From Clostridiales bacterium Firm_16 (GTDB taxonomy: Bacteria; Bacillota; Clostridia; Saccharofermentanales; Saccharofermentanaceae), in the NCBI GenBank assembly GCA_001604185.1, contig LVAV01000109.1, forward strand, positions 1 through 64,000: a stretch of 64,000 nucleotides of DNA, read 5' to 3'. Below are positions 52,710 through 63,261 of the stretch, one piece after another; positions within the stretch are counted from its first letter, which is position 1; the number at the start of each line of letters is the position of its first letter. The position numbers and the translations under genes were made by a program. The notes beneath the pieces are model-generated. The model worked only from the letters and a program-made list of their open reading frames with translations. It was not told the DNA's origin and made no database searches.

Positions 52710-55289
52710 ATGAACTGGAAAAAGGCTACAATGCGCATACTGGGAATGAGTCTGACGGCTTCAATGATGCTGTCGGCCGTCGGCTGCGCCAAAGTGGCTT
52801 CCAGCAAGTCTACCTCTACATCAGAAAGTTCCATCTTCACGGAGACCACGACGACCCAGACGAACGAGACGGTACCACCGGCCCCGGTGGAACCGGAGCC
52901 TTTCTATCAGGCCGAGGTGATCCCTCTTAAGACCCATGTGGAAGGCGAAAACGCAGATTCTGAATTGAAATGGGCCTACGCACCGATCTTTGTCGGAGAT
53001 TATGTCATTTTTGAAGAAGAAAACTATTACAATCGCCTGACGGACGAGACAACCAACTCCCAGATCTACGATATGAACAGATGGTACTTCATTTTCGACC
53101 TTGACGGCAATCAGGTCGGCAAGATCGAACCGCCCGGATATGCCGTGCAGTTCCAGAATACCAGTTTCTGCATGACCCGGGACAATGAACTCGTCATGTG
53201 CTACGCTACGGACTCTGAGCTGGGCGAGCACACGATCCATCTGCGCAAATACACTCTCAGCGGAGAAAGACTGCAGGACAGTGCTTTTCACGATCCCTGG
53301 GGCTCCGACATCGTCGGCGTGACCGTGCAGAACGACGGCTCTTTCATTGTGGTGACTTCCAGTTCCGTTTTCTATGTAGACAAAGACTGCCTGGATGTGG
53401 AGCAGGTGGATTTCCCGGACGGCGACCTCTGCATCGGCATGTACGAGGAAGATGGGACTTACTACGCCCAGATGATCACCATGCTCGGTATGGGCGCCAA
53501 CTACAGCTGCAGGCTTACTGCCATTGTCACGCCAGCTGACCCCGTCGCAGACAGAGATGCCCATAACCTCGTCGGCATGAAGGTTTTCCAGAACGCCGGA
53601 AGTGTCTACGCCATGACGAAGAACAAGCTTGGCCGCCTGAGCCTGAAAAGCGGCGAATTCAGCCAGATCCTGGACTGGAACCAGACGGATATTGACCGAA
53701 GTCTCATCACCCAGGGCGATGTAAAAGTAGTCCGCGACGGCACTATGGCCCAGCCCATCACCCTGATGGACTACACCGACCTGAGCGTGGCCGACATGGA
53801 TGACAGTAAGGAGATCGACGTCGGTCAGGGTGAGAAACGGGTAGACGAAGAACGCCAGTACGCCGAACTCTATGTTTCCACAGTCTCGTCCATCGACGAC
53901 AATGAAGCCGTCCTGATCCATTTTACCAAGTCCGATTCGAACCCTTCTGTTGGCAAAAAAACTATCTGGGTGGGCGGGGTCGACCTGGCAAACAGCGGGT
54001 TCTCCCAGTTTGTCGTTTCTTATAATGCCAGACCCGAGAGTACGGCCTGGATCAAGCTCAGTGACTATTCGGATTTTGATTCACCTTACGACTTCATGAA
54101 GCCGATCCTGGTCACGAAGAAAGAAGATGTGGTCTCCCAGCTTTATAAGCAGATGCTCTCCGGCGTCGGACCGGATATGCTGTTTGGCTTCGCGGATTCC
54201 CCGATCTTCGATAAGAATGAGATCCTCATCGACCTCAACCCGTATTTGGACGGTATCCGGGGCATCGATCGCATGGAATACTTCAGCAATGTGTTCGAGG
54301 CTTTTTGCACGGGCGGGAAGCTCTATCAGCTGCCTCTGACCTTCAGTATCCAGGGAATAATGAGGAATGAGGAACTTTATGACCAGTCGAACGCGGTTAC
54401 CCTGAACCACATCCTTGCACTGATCCATGAGGCGGGGAACAAGAATCTTCCGTGTCCGCCTATGCCGCCAAGCGTCATCGAGAAACTTTTTATCAGCAAC
54501 ACCTTGTCACAAGGCGTCGATTACGAGAATGGGACAGTAAATTACACCCATGGCGATATATTGTCACTGTTGGCTTTGATGCAGGAAATGGAAAATTCGG
54601 ATTATACCTATACCGATGACACCCCGACCGGAAACCGCCCGATCACAGCGAATGGAGGAACGGAAGGGTACTATAGCACCATGTCGGCGTATTTCGATCT
54701 GGCGGACATGTACTGGGGCGATGTGTATTTTGCACCTACGGAGATCTGTAACCTCGAGCAGTTTACTGGCGCTTATATGACTCACTCTGACGCAGAACTG
54801 GGCGGATATCCGTTGCCGAGCGACACCGGTTATACTGCCAAAGCCTACTATTCAGTGGGTATTGCTTCGTACTGCAGTTATAAGGAAGAGGCGTGGAACT
54901 TCGTCAGTTATCTGCTTTCCAAGGATGTGCAGACCGAGATTGCCATGAGCTGTATGGTGAAGAACATGCTTACCGGGACCCTGCCGGTCAATGTCGAGGC
55001 ATTCCGGGAACTTTGCCGTTTTGAGATCACAGTCAAGCTGGACTGGACGCATCCGGGTACATCTAAGGACGGAACCCCGGTGCAATACGAATATGACCTC
55101 AATTACGAGAAGGCAGAGGCATTCGAAAATATGGTCAGTCGTATTACTCGAAGATATCTTGATGATTCGAATATCCATACCATCATCCAGAACCATTGGT
55201 ACATGATCAACAACGGTGTCGGAGGACTGGTCGAGGCTTCAGAATCGATTATCAAGGAGATGTCGGACTATCTACAGTCAAGAGGCTGA
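52710..55289 (+). CDS. Large lipoprotein with C-terminal extracellular solute-binding domain
   Basis: An 859-aa protein. GAGGGA precedes the ATG at 52710; the longer track frame (from 52407) reads through non-coding DNA. The signal peptide ends in the lipobox SAVGC, so it is anchored outside the membrane. After a Ser/Thr/Glu linker, a beta-rich region (about residues 65-430) repeats short strand pairs, like a beta-propeller. The second half (from about 440) is a family-1-type solute-binding fold: TKKEDVVSQLYKQML, GPDMLFGFADSPIFDKNEILIDLNPYL, KLYQLPLTFSIQGIMRNEELYD and the late ...YSVGIASYCSYKEEAWNFVSYLLSKD. Sugar-ABC binding proteins have this order. No ABC permease or ATPase gene is adjacent. 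Confidence 0.78.
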   Translation: MNWKKATMRILGMSLTASMMLSAVGCAKVASSKSTSTSESSIFTETTTTQTNETVPPAPVEPEPFYQAEVIPLKTHVEGENADSELKWAYAPIFVGDYVIFEEENYYNRLTDETTNSQIYDMNRWYFIFDLDGNQVGKIEPPGYAVQFQNTSFCMTRDNELVMCYATDSELGEHTIHLRKYTLSGERLQDSAFHDPWGSDIVGVTVQNDGSFIVVTSSSVFYVDKDCLDVEQVDFPDGDLCIGMYEEDGTYYAQMITMLGMGANYSCRLTAIVTPADPVADRDAHNLVGMKVFQNAGSVYAMTKNKLGRLSLKSGEFSQILDWNQTDIDRSLITQGDVKVVRDGTMAQPITLMDYTDLSVADMDDSKEIDVGQGEKRVDEERQYAELYVSTVSSIDDNEAVLIHFTKSDSNPSVGKKTIWVGGVDLANSGFSQFVVSYNARPESTAWIKLSDYSDFDSPYDFMKPILVTKKEDVVSQLYKQMLSGVGPDMLFGFADSPIFDKNEILIDLNPYLDGIRGIDRMEYFSNVFEAFCTGGKLYQLPLTFSIQGIMRNEELYDQSNAVTLNHILALIHEAGNKNLPCPPMPPSVIEKLFISNTLSQGVDYENGTVNYTHGDILSLLALMQEMENSDYTYTDDTPTGNRPITANGGTEGYYSTMSAYFDLADMYWGDVYFAPTEICNLEQFTGAYMTHSDAELGGYPLPSDTGYTAKAYYSVGIASYCSYKEEAWNFVSYLLSKDVQTEIAMSCMVKNMLTGTLPVNVEAFRELCRFEITVKLDWTHPGTSKDGTPVQYEYDLNYEKAEAFENMVSRITRRYLDDSNIHTIIQNHWYMINNGVGGLVEASESIIKEMSDYLQSRG

Positions 55290-55405
55290 AATATCAGGCT
55301 CGAAACGTTACGTTTTGCTACACTTTGATGCTCAAAAAATAAAGATTTTGTTACAGAACAGTTAAAAGGACCTCAAAATTCTTTATCTCCTATGGCCTTA
55401 TATTA

Positions 55406-55526
55406 TATAATAAAGCACGGCTAAAGTTATTTGCCGTGTGGAGAAAAATGTTGTTTGACGCCCTGTTATCAGGACGCCCGGATGGGTAACCGTCGCATGG
55501 GTAGCGACAGTAGAGGAGATATTATT
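55406..55526 (+). promoter_or_regulatory. Promoter and leader of the pilus-type locus
   Basis: TATAAT at 55406-55411 without a clear -35, then a leader of about 110 nt. It contains CACGGC/GCCGTG arms (55416-55438), two GACGCC copies and a GTCGC/GCGAC hairpin (55492-55508) just before AGGAG. No known riboswitch class is recognised. Confidence 0.45.
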
Positions 55527-58500
55527 GTGAAAGCAATGAAGAAGTTTGTAACTTCTTTCTTGGTCGCGTGCTGTTTTTTGAACTCGGTAGGGTTTCCGTA
55601 TTCGAAGCCGCATGCGTCAGTAACAAATGAATATCGCTTAGTGAGCAGGGACCAGGGTTATGAGGACCCCGGTTCTTCTGCGTCTTCCGAGACCGATCCC
55701 GTTGACCCCACACAAACCTCTGAAACTACTGCAATTGAGACCTCTGAGCCCACAACTGTTTCTCCCTCCACAGAAGAGACTACTGTAACCGAACCGGTGG
55801 AGACGACGACCGAACCCACGGAAAGTACGACTTTGCCACCGGAATCCACCACCGAACCGACGACCTCTGAGACCGAGACGTCGGAAACGACCTATGAGAC
55901 GACCGCAGAGCCGACGTCGGAGACTTCCGCGCCTACAGAAACGCCTGCGGAGCCGACCACCACAGAATCAACAACACAGGAGCCGGTTGAGACTACTACC
56001 GAGCCTACAGTGACGACCACTGAGCAGACTTCGGAAACAGGTGAACCGACTACCTCTGAACCTGGCTCGACTTCTTCTGACGAGACCTCCGAGACCGGTG
56101 CGCCGACCACGGCAGAACCGACGGAATCCTCTTCTGAAGAAACATCTGAGACAGGCGAACCGACTACGGCACAGCCGACAGACTCTTCTCCGGAAGAAAC
56201 ATCTGAACCTGCTGAGCCGACAACAGCCACACCTACACAATCCACACCAGAAGAGACCTCAGAGCCCGGTGAACCTACGACTGTAGATCCGAGCTCTTCG
56301 GAGACAGAAGAGACACAGGAGCCGGGTGAGCCGACTACCGATGATCCCAGCGAGTCTTCAACAGAAGAAACTTCTGAACCGTCTGAGTCCTCAACAGAAC
56401 CCAGTGAGCCGGTCCTGATCGAAGCGCATATGGAAGCCGAGATCTTCACCGACAACACCTACACGAAGCGTGTCGAGGATTCGGAAGTTACCATCACCAT
56501 CGAGGGTACTCTCCCGGATAACGTAACAGCCAAGGCTTTCCCCATCGAGAACGATGATGAGAAAGTCCTGCTTTCCTATGACATCTCGCTTTTCGATACC
56601 GAAGGCAATGAATACCAGCCCCAGAACGGAAGCCTGAAGGTGGCCTTCACATCCCAGGCCATTCGTGATGCTCTGGACAGTGGCGCAGAACTGGAAGTCA
56701 ACCACGAGGATGCTTCCGGTTCCGTTACACCTGTTGAGAGCGAAACCGTCGGAACGGATACCATCTCCTTCGATGCAGAGAGCTTCTCCGTATATTCCAT
56801 CATTGAAGCGGACAAAGAACCACAGGTTCTGGAAGCAGACTATGTAGCAACCCTTGAAGATCTGGCTTCGAATACGGATCCGAAAGGATTCTATATCTTC
56901 TACAATGCAGCTGCGCCGAAGTATATGACGAACAGACTCAACGGAGACAGTGCTTTCGTTGAAACTACATCTGTGGACGGTGCTTCGCCGTGGTTCTTCG
57001 AGAGTTCCGGTACAGCGAATCGCTATTATCTTTACACCATGGTCAATGGCGAAAAGAAATACATGAGAAACACGAGCGGCAATTTGATGGGCCTTGTGGA
57101 TGCGAAGACTTCTGCCACAGCTTTTGATCTTACACTCAAAGATGCGGCCACTTCAACGACTCCTGCCAAGTTCGAAGTCAAGAAAGCGGGAGCGAATCAA
57201 TGGTTACAGCACTCCGGTGGCGGAAAAGGCATGCGGTTATATACGGACAATAATAATCACGAGAATTCTCGTCTGATGTTTATGTATGTGTCCTCCACGC
57301 TTCCGACTGACGATTATTATGAACTGGACGGAAAGACTTTCGGAATTGCTTATACACAGAAGGGGGTCAAGGCAGCCGGCCTGATGTCAGACGCGAAGAC
57401 GATCTCTAATAACAGAGTGGGTCTGGAGTCATTGTTACTTGCTGTCAGACCGGACTTCCTGAACAACGGTGGGCAGCTTCTGGTTGCTAAAGACAGTGAT
57501 CTGACAGACTGGACCTTCGAGTTGGTGAGCGGAAATACGTATCGGATCTATACCCGTATCGGTGGTGCCAAGAGATATCTTTCCCTGAATGGACAGAATC
57601 TGCGCCTGGTCGGAACTCCGGATGCCACGACGGATATTGTAGTGACAGCCGGAACCGGTGACAACAAGGGTAAGTATTCCTTCAGTGTAGGCGGTTACTC
57701 GATTTACCTCCAGAGTGGTGATGTAACGAAGGGTTTTGTTAGCTCTACGGATAATTCTCCTTATAAGTGGCTGAATCTGACAAAGAAATCCAATCTCACC
57801 GAAGACGACTTTGTTATCTATAGCGCAGAGAAAGTCAATCTTTCAGATAAAGAAAGAGTTCCTTCCGGTGCACAGGTTATCGTCTATACCCGAAAGTGGA
57901 ATGACGACAACAAAGAATACGAGTTTTACTGCTTGAACCATGATGGTCAATTGGTCCGTTGCTATGAGAACGGTGATATGATCCAGTGGGTCGGCAGTTC
58001 AGTCAATACTGCGCTTTGGAACTTCACGGAATATGTTGACGAAACAACAGGGGAACCTACGGGCTTCTATGAGTTACAGAATGACTATTCCGGTAAGTAT
58101 ATCTCGCCGCAGGTCACTGGAAATCGGATTCTGGCAGATGAGCCGGTCGGCATTAATATGAACGGCCGTCTGTATGGATATTCCTATTCAGTCATTATGC
58201 AATGGGACGATGAATTGTATAAATACGCGGCTTTGAAAAACGGCGAGAGTTCCGTATATCCGGTAGGACTGGATGAAACAGATGACACGTATTTCTTTGC
58301 AATCGTAAAACCTGAGCACAATGAGAGTGAGTTGACGGAAGTCGAAACTTTGGATCATACAGAGTACGGCATCAAGATGCGGATCGTCGATTTTAATGGA
58401 ACGGTGAGTAATTTCACTGGATGCTCGAGTACAGATGAACAGGATGAAGTGATCGGATATACTCATTACGATGCTAACATCTTCCGCGATACGGGCCTTC

Positions 58501-61500
58501 TTTCCACGAAACTGAATGATAACGGATACCCGACTGCTGTGAAGACAGGAAAATCTCTTGGACTTTTGTATACAGGAGCATTCGATGTAAATCATCTTTT
58601 TATTAAGAACACATACGTCAGTAGCGGATATTTTGAGTTTGACAGTACACAGAATTATGCGACGCTTCTTCAGGAAACCGGTGACCCGGGAAATCCGTAT
58701 ACGGTTGGAAATCAGTTCACGGTTTATGAACAGCTTGGTTCGCACGATGGCGGTACAAAACCTTCTCTGAAGCATGGCGTGTTCTTCCCGTTCAATACGA
58801 TCCGTCCAGGTCATTTCTGCACTCTTAACCAGACCAATGAATATGATTCGACGCAGGTAGAACTCCCGGATAGTGATCCGAGAAAGAGTGAACGGCTCTA
58901 CAAAATCGATGATCCGGATTACTACTTCGGTGTGGAGCTTGAAGCGGCTTTTACGCAGACACCGAGTGGTCATGACGCATGGGGACACGATATCATCTAC
59001 GAATTCACAGGAGACGATGATTTCTGGCTTTATGTAGATGACGAACTGATCATCGACCTGGGCGGCGTGCATAGTGCAAGCGGAGGACGTGTCAATTACA
59101 GTACCGGTGAGATCGAAATCATTCTCGGAACAAATAACAAACAAGTGCTGAAAACGACGCTGTACGATACGTTCAAGGCACACTATATGGATCGTGGCAT
59201 GAGCGAGAGTGAAGCGATCGAAGCACTGGATGATATCTTCGAACTGGAAGAGATCGATGGTGTCAATCGTTGGGTCTTCAAAGATTATAGTGACCACAAG
59301 ATGCGCATCTTCTACATGGAGCGTGGTGCCGGTTCTTCCAATCTGCATATGCGCTTTAACCTCTCCTCGGTAAAGAAGGGTTCTGTCCTTCTGAATAAAG
59401 AGATCTCCGGAGTGGATGACGAAGAGTCCTTCATGCTGGATTTCCCGTTCCAGATCTATTATCAGGATGTAGATTCGGAAGAACTGAAGATCCTGGTTCC
59501 GCATCCGGATCTGAAGATCAAGGTCGAGTATCAGGATACCAACCGTGAGGTTACGCATTATGCGGATTACACCACACCGGACGGATTGAAATACCAGCAC
59601 GTGTATATGTTGAAACCGGGTGAGCATGCGGTAATCAGTTTCCCGGACAACGCTATCAAGTATAAGATCGTGGAATGCGGTACGGATCAGAACATCTACG
59701 ATACTGTTTTGGTCAATGGTGTGCCGATAGAAGCGGCAGATCCGGTTCAGGAAGATCCGGATAATCCTGTCATTACCGCACGTAAAGACTACGGTATTGA
59801 GCTGGACGAAGTGGAAGCCCGTAAACGTGTTACATTCGATAACCATGTAAGAGAAGGAAACCATGGTAATCTGACGATCACAAAGCATCTGTTCGATGAG
59901 CATTATGAACGCAGGATCCTGCATACAGAGGACGATACCACATTCTCTTTCCGTCTCTATCTGGGTACAGAAAACGATTCTTTTGAGAATCTGCCTCCGG
60001 CCAACATGTATAGATATCATGTTAAGGATGAAAATGGCAATTACTGCATCTGGGGTGAGCAGGGTGGAAAGTATCAGTTTGTTTCCACGGGTAAGACGAA
60101 TTTCTCCGATCTTAGTGAGTCGGAGAAGAGAAACGCAACCTTTACCACATCCCTGTACGGAAGTATTTCCAAGATTCCTGCGGATTATACCGTAGAGCTT
60201 CGTGATATTACTGCCGCCACCAAGTACAGAGTGGAAGAACGTGTATCTGAGATGCCGGACGGTTACACACTACGCAAGTACTGGCAAGGCGTGGAAGAGG
60301 ACTTTGAGAATAACCGTCAGGATCTGGAGAAGGATCCGCCGAAGGGAATCATTATTGCCGGAGAGAATTCTCACGTCCAGATCGACAACATTAAGGGTTG
60401 GGGACTTCGTATCTTCAAGCAGTGGACCGATGCGGATTATATGCAGGAACGTGAGCCGGTTTATTTTGCCGTATATTACAAGACGGGAACCGGATTATCC
60501 TCGGATCCGATCGAGGATACGATCTACCAGCTTCCTTATGGAAGTGACACATTGTACTGGTTCTTCGACAAGCTCGTTCCGGGTGTGCCGTTCATGGACT
60601 ATGAGGTACGCGAAGTTGTTCTCAATGGCGATTACACGGTGGATTCGACGACCGGTCTGGTCACATTGAATGGCGCGACAGTCACACCGATCGCCTCTGA
60701 CGGATCCGAATCTTTCGTGCTTCAGGGAAGAATGATCGGTTCGCCCGAGAGTGAACAATTCTCATATGTTTCCGAGTACGAGAAGGGTGAGATCGATCCG
60801 GAAAATGAGAATGTCTGCATCGACAAGATGATCAACAGACGCAAGGGTATCAACCTCATTAAGACGGACTGGGAAGGAAATCCTCTTGCCGGCGCGACAT
60901 TTACCCTGAAAGATTCGCAGGGCATTGATGCCGGTGCGGAATCGTATACTTCCGATGCGAACGGATTTATCACGACTGCTTATCTGCGGGACGGAGAAGA
61001 GTATACTCTTACAGAGATCGCCTCTCCTTGCGGTTACCACGCATTGCAGACTTCTCTCAAGCTTGTAAAGAATGGAGATACCGTTACCGCGACATTGGTC
61101 GAAGGAACAGAGGACGATTACTTCACATTGGATAACACGGTCATCGATACCGGCGCGGGAATGCGTATTGCCGAGATCAAGATCAAGAATCTGCCTTATA
61201 TCTTTGAAATCAGTAAGACATTTGGTGACTCCGAGACCAAGCTGCAGAATGTTAAATTCGCGCTTTATGCCCAGGTAAAGGGAAGCGACGGACGGATGAG
61301 AAGAGACTACCGGCCGATCGAAGGTTTCGAAGAACTGCTTACAGATGAGAACGGTAAGATCACTGCATTGACCGAAGCTTTTGCAGACGGTACGTTGAAA
61401 CCCGGCATTTATTATCTGAGTGAGATCGAGTCGTTAGAGGGATATCTCCCGCTCGCATGCGATATCCTCTTCGCAGTTACGCCGAAGGGTGTCGTATTGC

Positions 61501-63170
61501 TGAACGAAGATGAGAGTCCGGACAGCGTGTATCTGCGGGTTTCCGACATTCAGGATAACTACACCATTGTAATCCCGAACGTGCCGTTCGCAACGAATCC
61601 TGTAACGGTCGGAAAGACGGTGGTCAGCCCGTCTGATCGGGATAAAGACAGCAGTGTGGTCTCCTTCACCTATATCGCCAAGCTTTATTATCCGGATGGC
61701 CGTACACCTTGGGATTACACAGAAGAATCGGTCAACGGTTCTCCGGTGGATTTTATCGGCGGTACAGCCACATTCACGCTGGGTCATAACGAGACAAAAG
61801 TACTCAACGTTCCGATCGGAGCCGTACTGGAAGTGACCGAGGCGCCAAATGATCGTTTCACCACGAAGTATCAGATCGATGAAGAAGCGGCGGAGGATGG
61901 ATATGCCGGTATCGTGAAAGCGGATGCAGCGAGGAGCATCACTTATACCAATACCAGAAACCTGACTGAGATCACGATCCGTAAGAATATTTCGGATCCG
62001 GCTCTGGTTGGAAAGAGAGAATTCCACTTCACCGGTACACTTACCGATCAAGGAATGGACATTACTTCCGGTATTCCGGGCCTTTCCGATTTCGTAGTCA
62101 AGAACGGAGAGACGAAGAAGTTTAAGGTTCCGCAAGGATCCGTAATCAGTATCGTGGAAGATACATATGAGGAATACACGACTACTTATAGTCCTGCCAG
62201 TGGTCAGGTCACAGTCGGCAGCAATTCTGCAACCATTACTGCGACCAACACCAGAAACAAGAAGGACATCACGGTCGCAAAAGTGGTGGAACCGGTAGAC
62301 GCACAAGCGGAGTTCAATTTCTCTGTGGTGCTTTACAAGCTGGACGGAACGACAGTTTTTGCCAAGGATTACGCGTTGGCCGATGGTATTAAGACAGATA
62401 ATTCCGGAAGGGCCACATTCAAGCTGAAACATGGAGAGAGTAAGATCCTTTCCGTCCCGCAAGGTATCAAGATGATCATCACGGAGGTCGATCCGGGTAT
62501 TTATGTTGCCATGCCTTCTTCGGATGAGTTCGAGGATGCGGTTACGACAGATGGCTCGAATATCTTCACGATCGCTTCTGTAGATAGTGCCGGTACAGTT
62601 ACTTTCACGAACAGCACCGAAGTTACGGACGCGCACCTCACTCTCCGAAAGACGGTGACCGGTGCCATGGGTAATCGTAACCAAGACTTTACCTTCACAC
62701 TGGAAAGCGTGGAGTACGAAGAGGCGGGTACGACCTATGCCTACACGAAGACGGATAAGTCGGGTACACAGACCACCGGTACTTTGACCACAGGCGGTAC
62801 CTTCACGTTGAAGGATACAGAGTCCATCGTGATCACGCTTCCGCAGGGCAGACAGATCCGCATCTCCGAGGACAACGGACACTATAGTACGACCTGGCAG
62901 AAGACCGGCAGCAGCAACGTTACATCCGGCGATGAGTTTGCAATCGCCCTGGATGCTGATACGGAAGTGACGGTTACCAACAACCTCAAGTCGATCTCTC
63001 CGACAGGTGTTTCATTACGCAAGATGCCATTCATTATCATGGGAATCTTTAGTACTTTCATGATCGTGACGGTCATCATAGATAAGAGAAGAAGACGCCA
63101 AAAGCTGCGTGGAATCCGTAAAGTCGATCCACGAAATCTTAAGGGGGTGGTCAACGGACCGAAGGAGTAA
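55527..63170 (+). CDS. Giant surface adhesin, pilus-tip-like, with SPTGV sorting signal
   Basis: A 2547-aa protein. AGGAG 8 bases upstream favours the GTG at 55527. A signal peptide (MKAMKKFVTSFLVACCFL...) is followed by a Thr/Ser/Glu/Pro stalk (about 54-295), a beta domain, three beta-trefoil-like segments (about 440-930), a fibro-slime/PA14-like domain (about 1080-1275: FTGDDDFWLYVDDELIIDLGG), and a series of Cna-B-type and related Ig-like domains (from about 1440; clearest NLIKTDWEGNPLAGATFTLKD near 1775, and four shorter repeats after 2030). The end has SPTGVSLRKMPFI (Ser2491 onward), one membrane helix and a RRRRQ tail: a sortase signal of the PTG type seen in Clostridia. It heads a pilus operon; the pilin follows 91 bases downstream. 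The sortase gene must be outside the window. Confidence 0.85.
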   Translation: MKAMKKFVTSFLVACCFLNSVGFPYSKPHASVTNEYRLVSRDQGYEDPGSSASSETDPVDPTQTSETTAIETSEPTTVSPSTEETTVTEPVETTTEPTESTTLPPESTTEPTTSETETSETTYETTAEPTSETSAPTETPAEPTTTESTTQEPVETTTEPTVTTTEQTSETGEPTTSEPGSTSSDETSETGAPTTAEPTESSSEETSETGEPTTAQPTDSSPEETSEPAEPTTATPTQSTPEETSEPGEPTTVDPSSSETEETQEPGEPTTDDPSESSTEETSEPSESSTEPSEPVLIEAHMEAEIFTDNTYTKRVEDSEVTITIEGTLPDNVTAKAFPIENDDEKVLLSYDISLFDTEGNEYQPQNGSLKVAFTSQAIRDALDSGAELEVNHEDASGSVTPVESETVGTDTISFDAESFSVYSIIEADKEPQVLEADYVATLEDLASNTDPKGFYIFYNAAAPKYMTNRLNGDSAFVETTSVDGASPWFFESSGTANRYYLYTMVNGEKKYMRNTSGNLMGLVDAKTSATAFDLTLKDAATSTTPAKFEVKKAGANQWLQHSGGGKGMRLYTDNNNHENSRLMFMYVSSTLPTDDYYELDGKTFGIAYTQKGVKAAGLMSDAKTISNNRVGLESLLLAVRPDFLNNGGQLLVAKDSDLTDWTFELVSGNTYRIYTRIGGAKRYLSLNGQNLRLVGTPDATTDIVVTAGTGDNKGKYSFSVGGYSIYLQSGDVTKGFVSSTDNSPYKWLNLTKKSNLTEDDFVIYSAEKVNLSDKERVPSGAQVIVYTRKWNDDNKEYEFYCLNHDGQLVRCYENGDMIQWVGSSVNTALWNFTEYVDETTGEPTGFYELQNDYSGKYISPQVTGNRILADEPVGINMNGRLYGYSYSVIMQWDDELYKYAALKNGESSVYPVGLDETDDTYFFAIVKPEHNESELTEVETLDHTEYGIKMRIVDFNGTVSNFTGCSSTDEQDEVIGYTHYDANIFRDTGLLSTKLNDNGYPTAVKTGKSLGLLYTGAFDVNHLFIKNTYVSSGYFEFDSTQNYATLLQETGDPGNPYTVGNQFTVYEQLGSHDGGTKPSLKHGVFFPFNTIRPGHFCTLNQTNEYDSTQVELPDSDPRKSERLYKIDDPDYYFGVELEAAFTQTPSGHDAWGHDIIYEFTGDDDFWLYVDDELIIDLGGVHSASGGRVNYSTGEIEIILGTNNKQVLKTTLYDTFKAHYMDRGMSESEAIEALDDIFELEEIDGVNRWVFKDYSDHKMRIFYMERGAGSSNLHMRFNLSSVKKGSVLLNKEISGVDDEESFMLDFPFQIYYQDVDSEELKILVPHPDLKIKVEYQDTNREVTHYADYTTPDGLKYQHVYMLKPGEHAVISFPDNAIKYKIVECGTDQNIYDTVLVNGVPIEAADPVQEDPDNPVITARKDYGIELDEVEARKRVTFDNHVREGNHGNLTITKHLFDEHYERRILHTEDDTTFSFRLYLGTENDSFENLPPANMYRYHVKDENGNYCIWGEQGGKYQFVSTGKTNFSDLSESEKRNATFTTSLYGSISKIPADYTVELRDITAATKYRVEERVSEMPDGYTLRKYWQGVEEDFENNRQDLEKDPPKGIIIAGENSHVQIDNIKGWGLRIFKQWTDADYMQEREPVYFAVYYKTGTGLSSDPIEDTIYQLPYGSDTLYWFFDKLVPGVPFMDYEVREVVLNGDYTVDSTTGLVTLNGATVTPIASDGSESFVLQGRMIGSPESEQFSYVSEYEKGEIDPENENVCIDKMINRRKGINLIKTDWEGNPLAGATFTLKDSQGIDAGAESYTSDANGFITTAYLRDGEEYTLTEIASPCGYHALQTSLKLVKNGDTVTATLVEGTEDDYFTLDNTVIDTGAGMRIAEIKIKNLPYIFEISKTFGDSETKLQNVKFALYAQVKGSDGRMRRDYRPIEGFEELLTDENGKITALTEAFADGTLKPGIYYLSEIESLEGYLPLACDILFAVTPKGVVLLNEDESPDSVYLRVSDIQDNYTIVIPNVPFATNPVTVGKTVVSPSDRDKDSSVVSFTYIAKLYYPDGRTPWDYTEESVNGSPVDFIGGTATFTLGHNETKVLNVPIGAVLEVTEAPNDRFTTKYQIDEEAAEDGYAGIVKADAARSITYTNTRNLTEITIRKNISDPALVGKREFHFTGTLTDQGMDITSGIPGLSDFVVKNGETKKFKVPQGSVISIVEDTYEEYTTTYSPASGQVTVGSNSATITATNTRNKKDITVAKVVEPVDAQAEFNFSVVLYKLDGTTVFAKDYALADGIKTDNSGRATFKLKHGESKILSVPQGIKMIITEVDPGIYVAMPSSDEFEDAVTTDGSNIFTIASVDSAGTVTFTNSTEVTDAHLTLRKTVTGAMGNRNQDFTFTLESVEYEEAGTTYAYTKTDKSGTQTTGTLTTGGTFTLKDTESIVITLPQGRQIRISEDNGHYSTTWQKTGSSNVTSGDEFAIALDADTEVTVTNNLKSISPTGVSLRKMPFIIMGIFSTFMIVTVIIDKRRRRQKLRGIRKVDPRNLKGVVNGPKE
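56025..56366 (+). repeat. 57-bp tandem repeat, six units, in the adhesin stalk
   Basis: Six 19-residue units of the type ETSETGEPTTAEPTESSSE, each ending at the same phase. Unit number may vary between strains, since such repeats recombine readily. Confidence 0.8.
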
Positions 63171-63261
63171 GACGGTAACGTCAAAATCAAGTAAAGAACA
63201 TGAGGCCTATTAAAAGAACAAACAAAAAATCTAAATGAATGTTATGAAAGGAACGATAACT

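Noticed and set aside
58188-60020. 610-aa minus-strand ORF inside the adhesin gene
   Set aside because: Antisense shadow of a gene with clear domain structure on the plus strand; no start signal or family features.
61434-62882. 482-aa minus-strand ORF inside the adhesin gene
   Set aside because: Shadow of the Ig-like repeat region; composition (Arg/Leu/His-rich) is typical of antisense reading.
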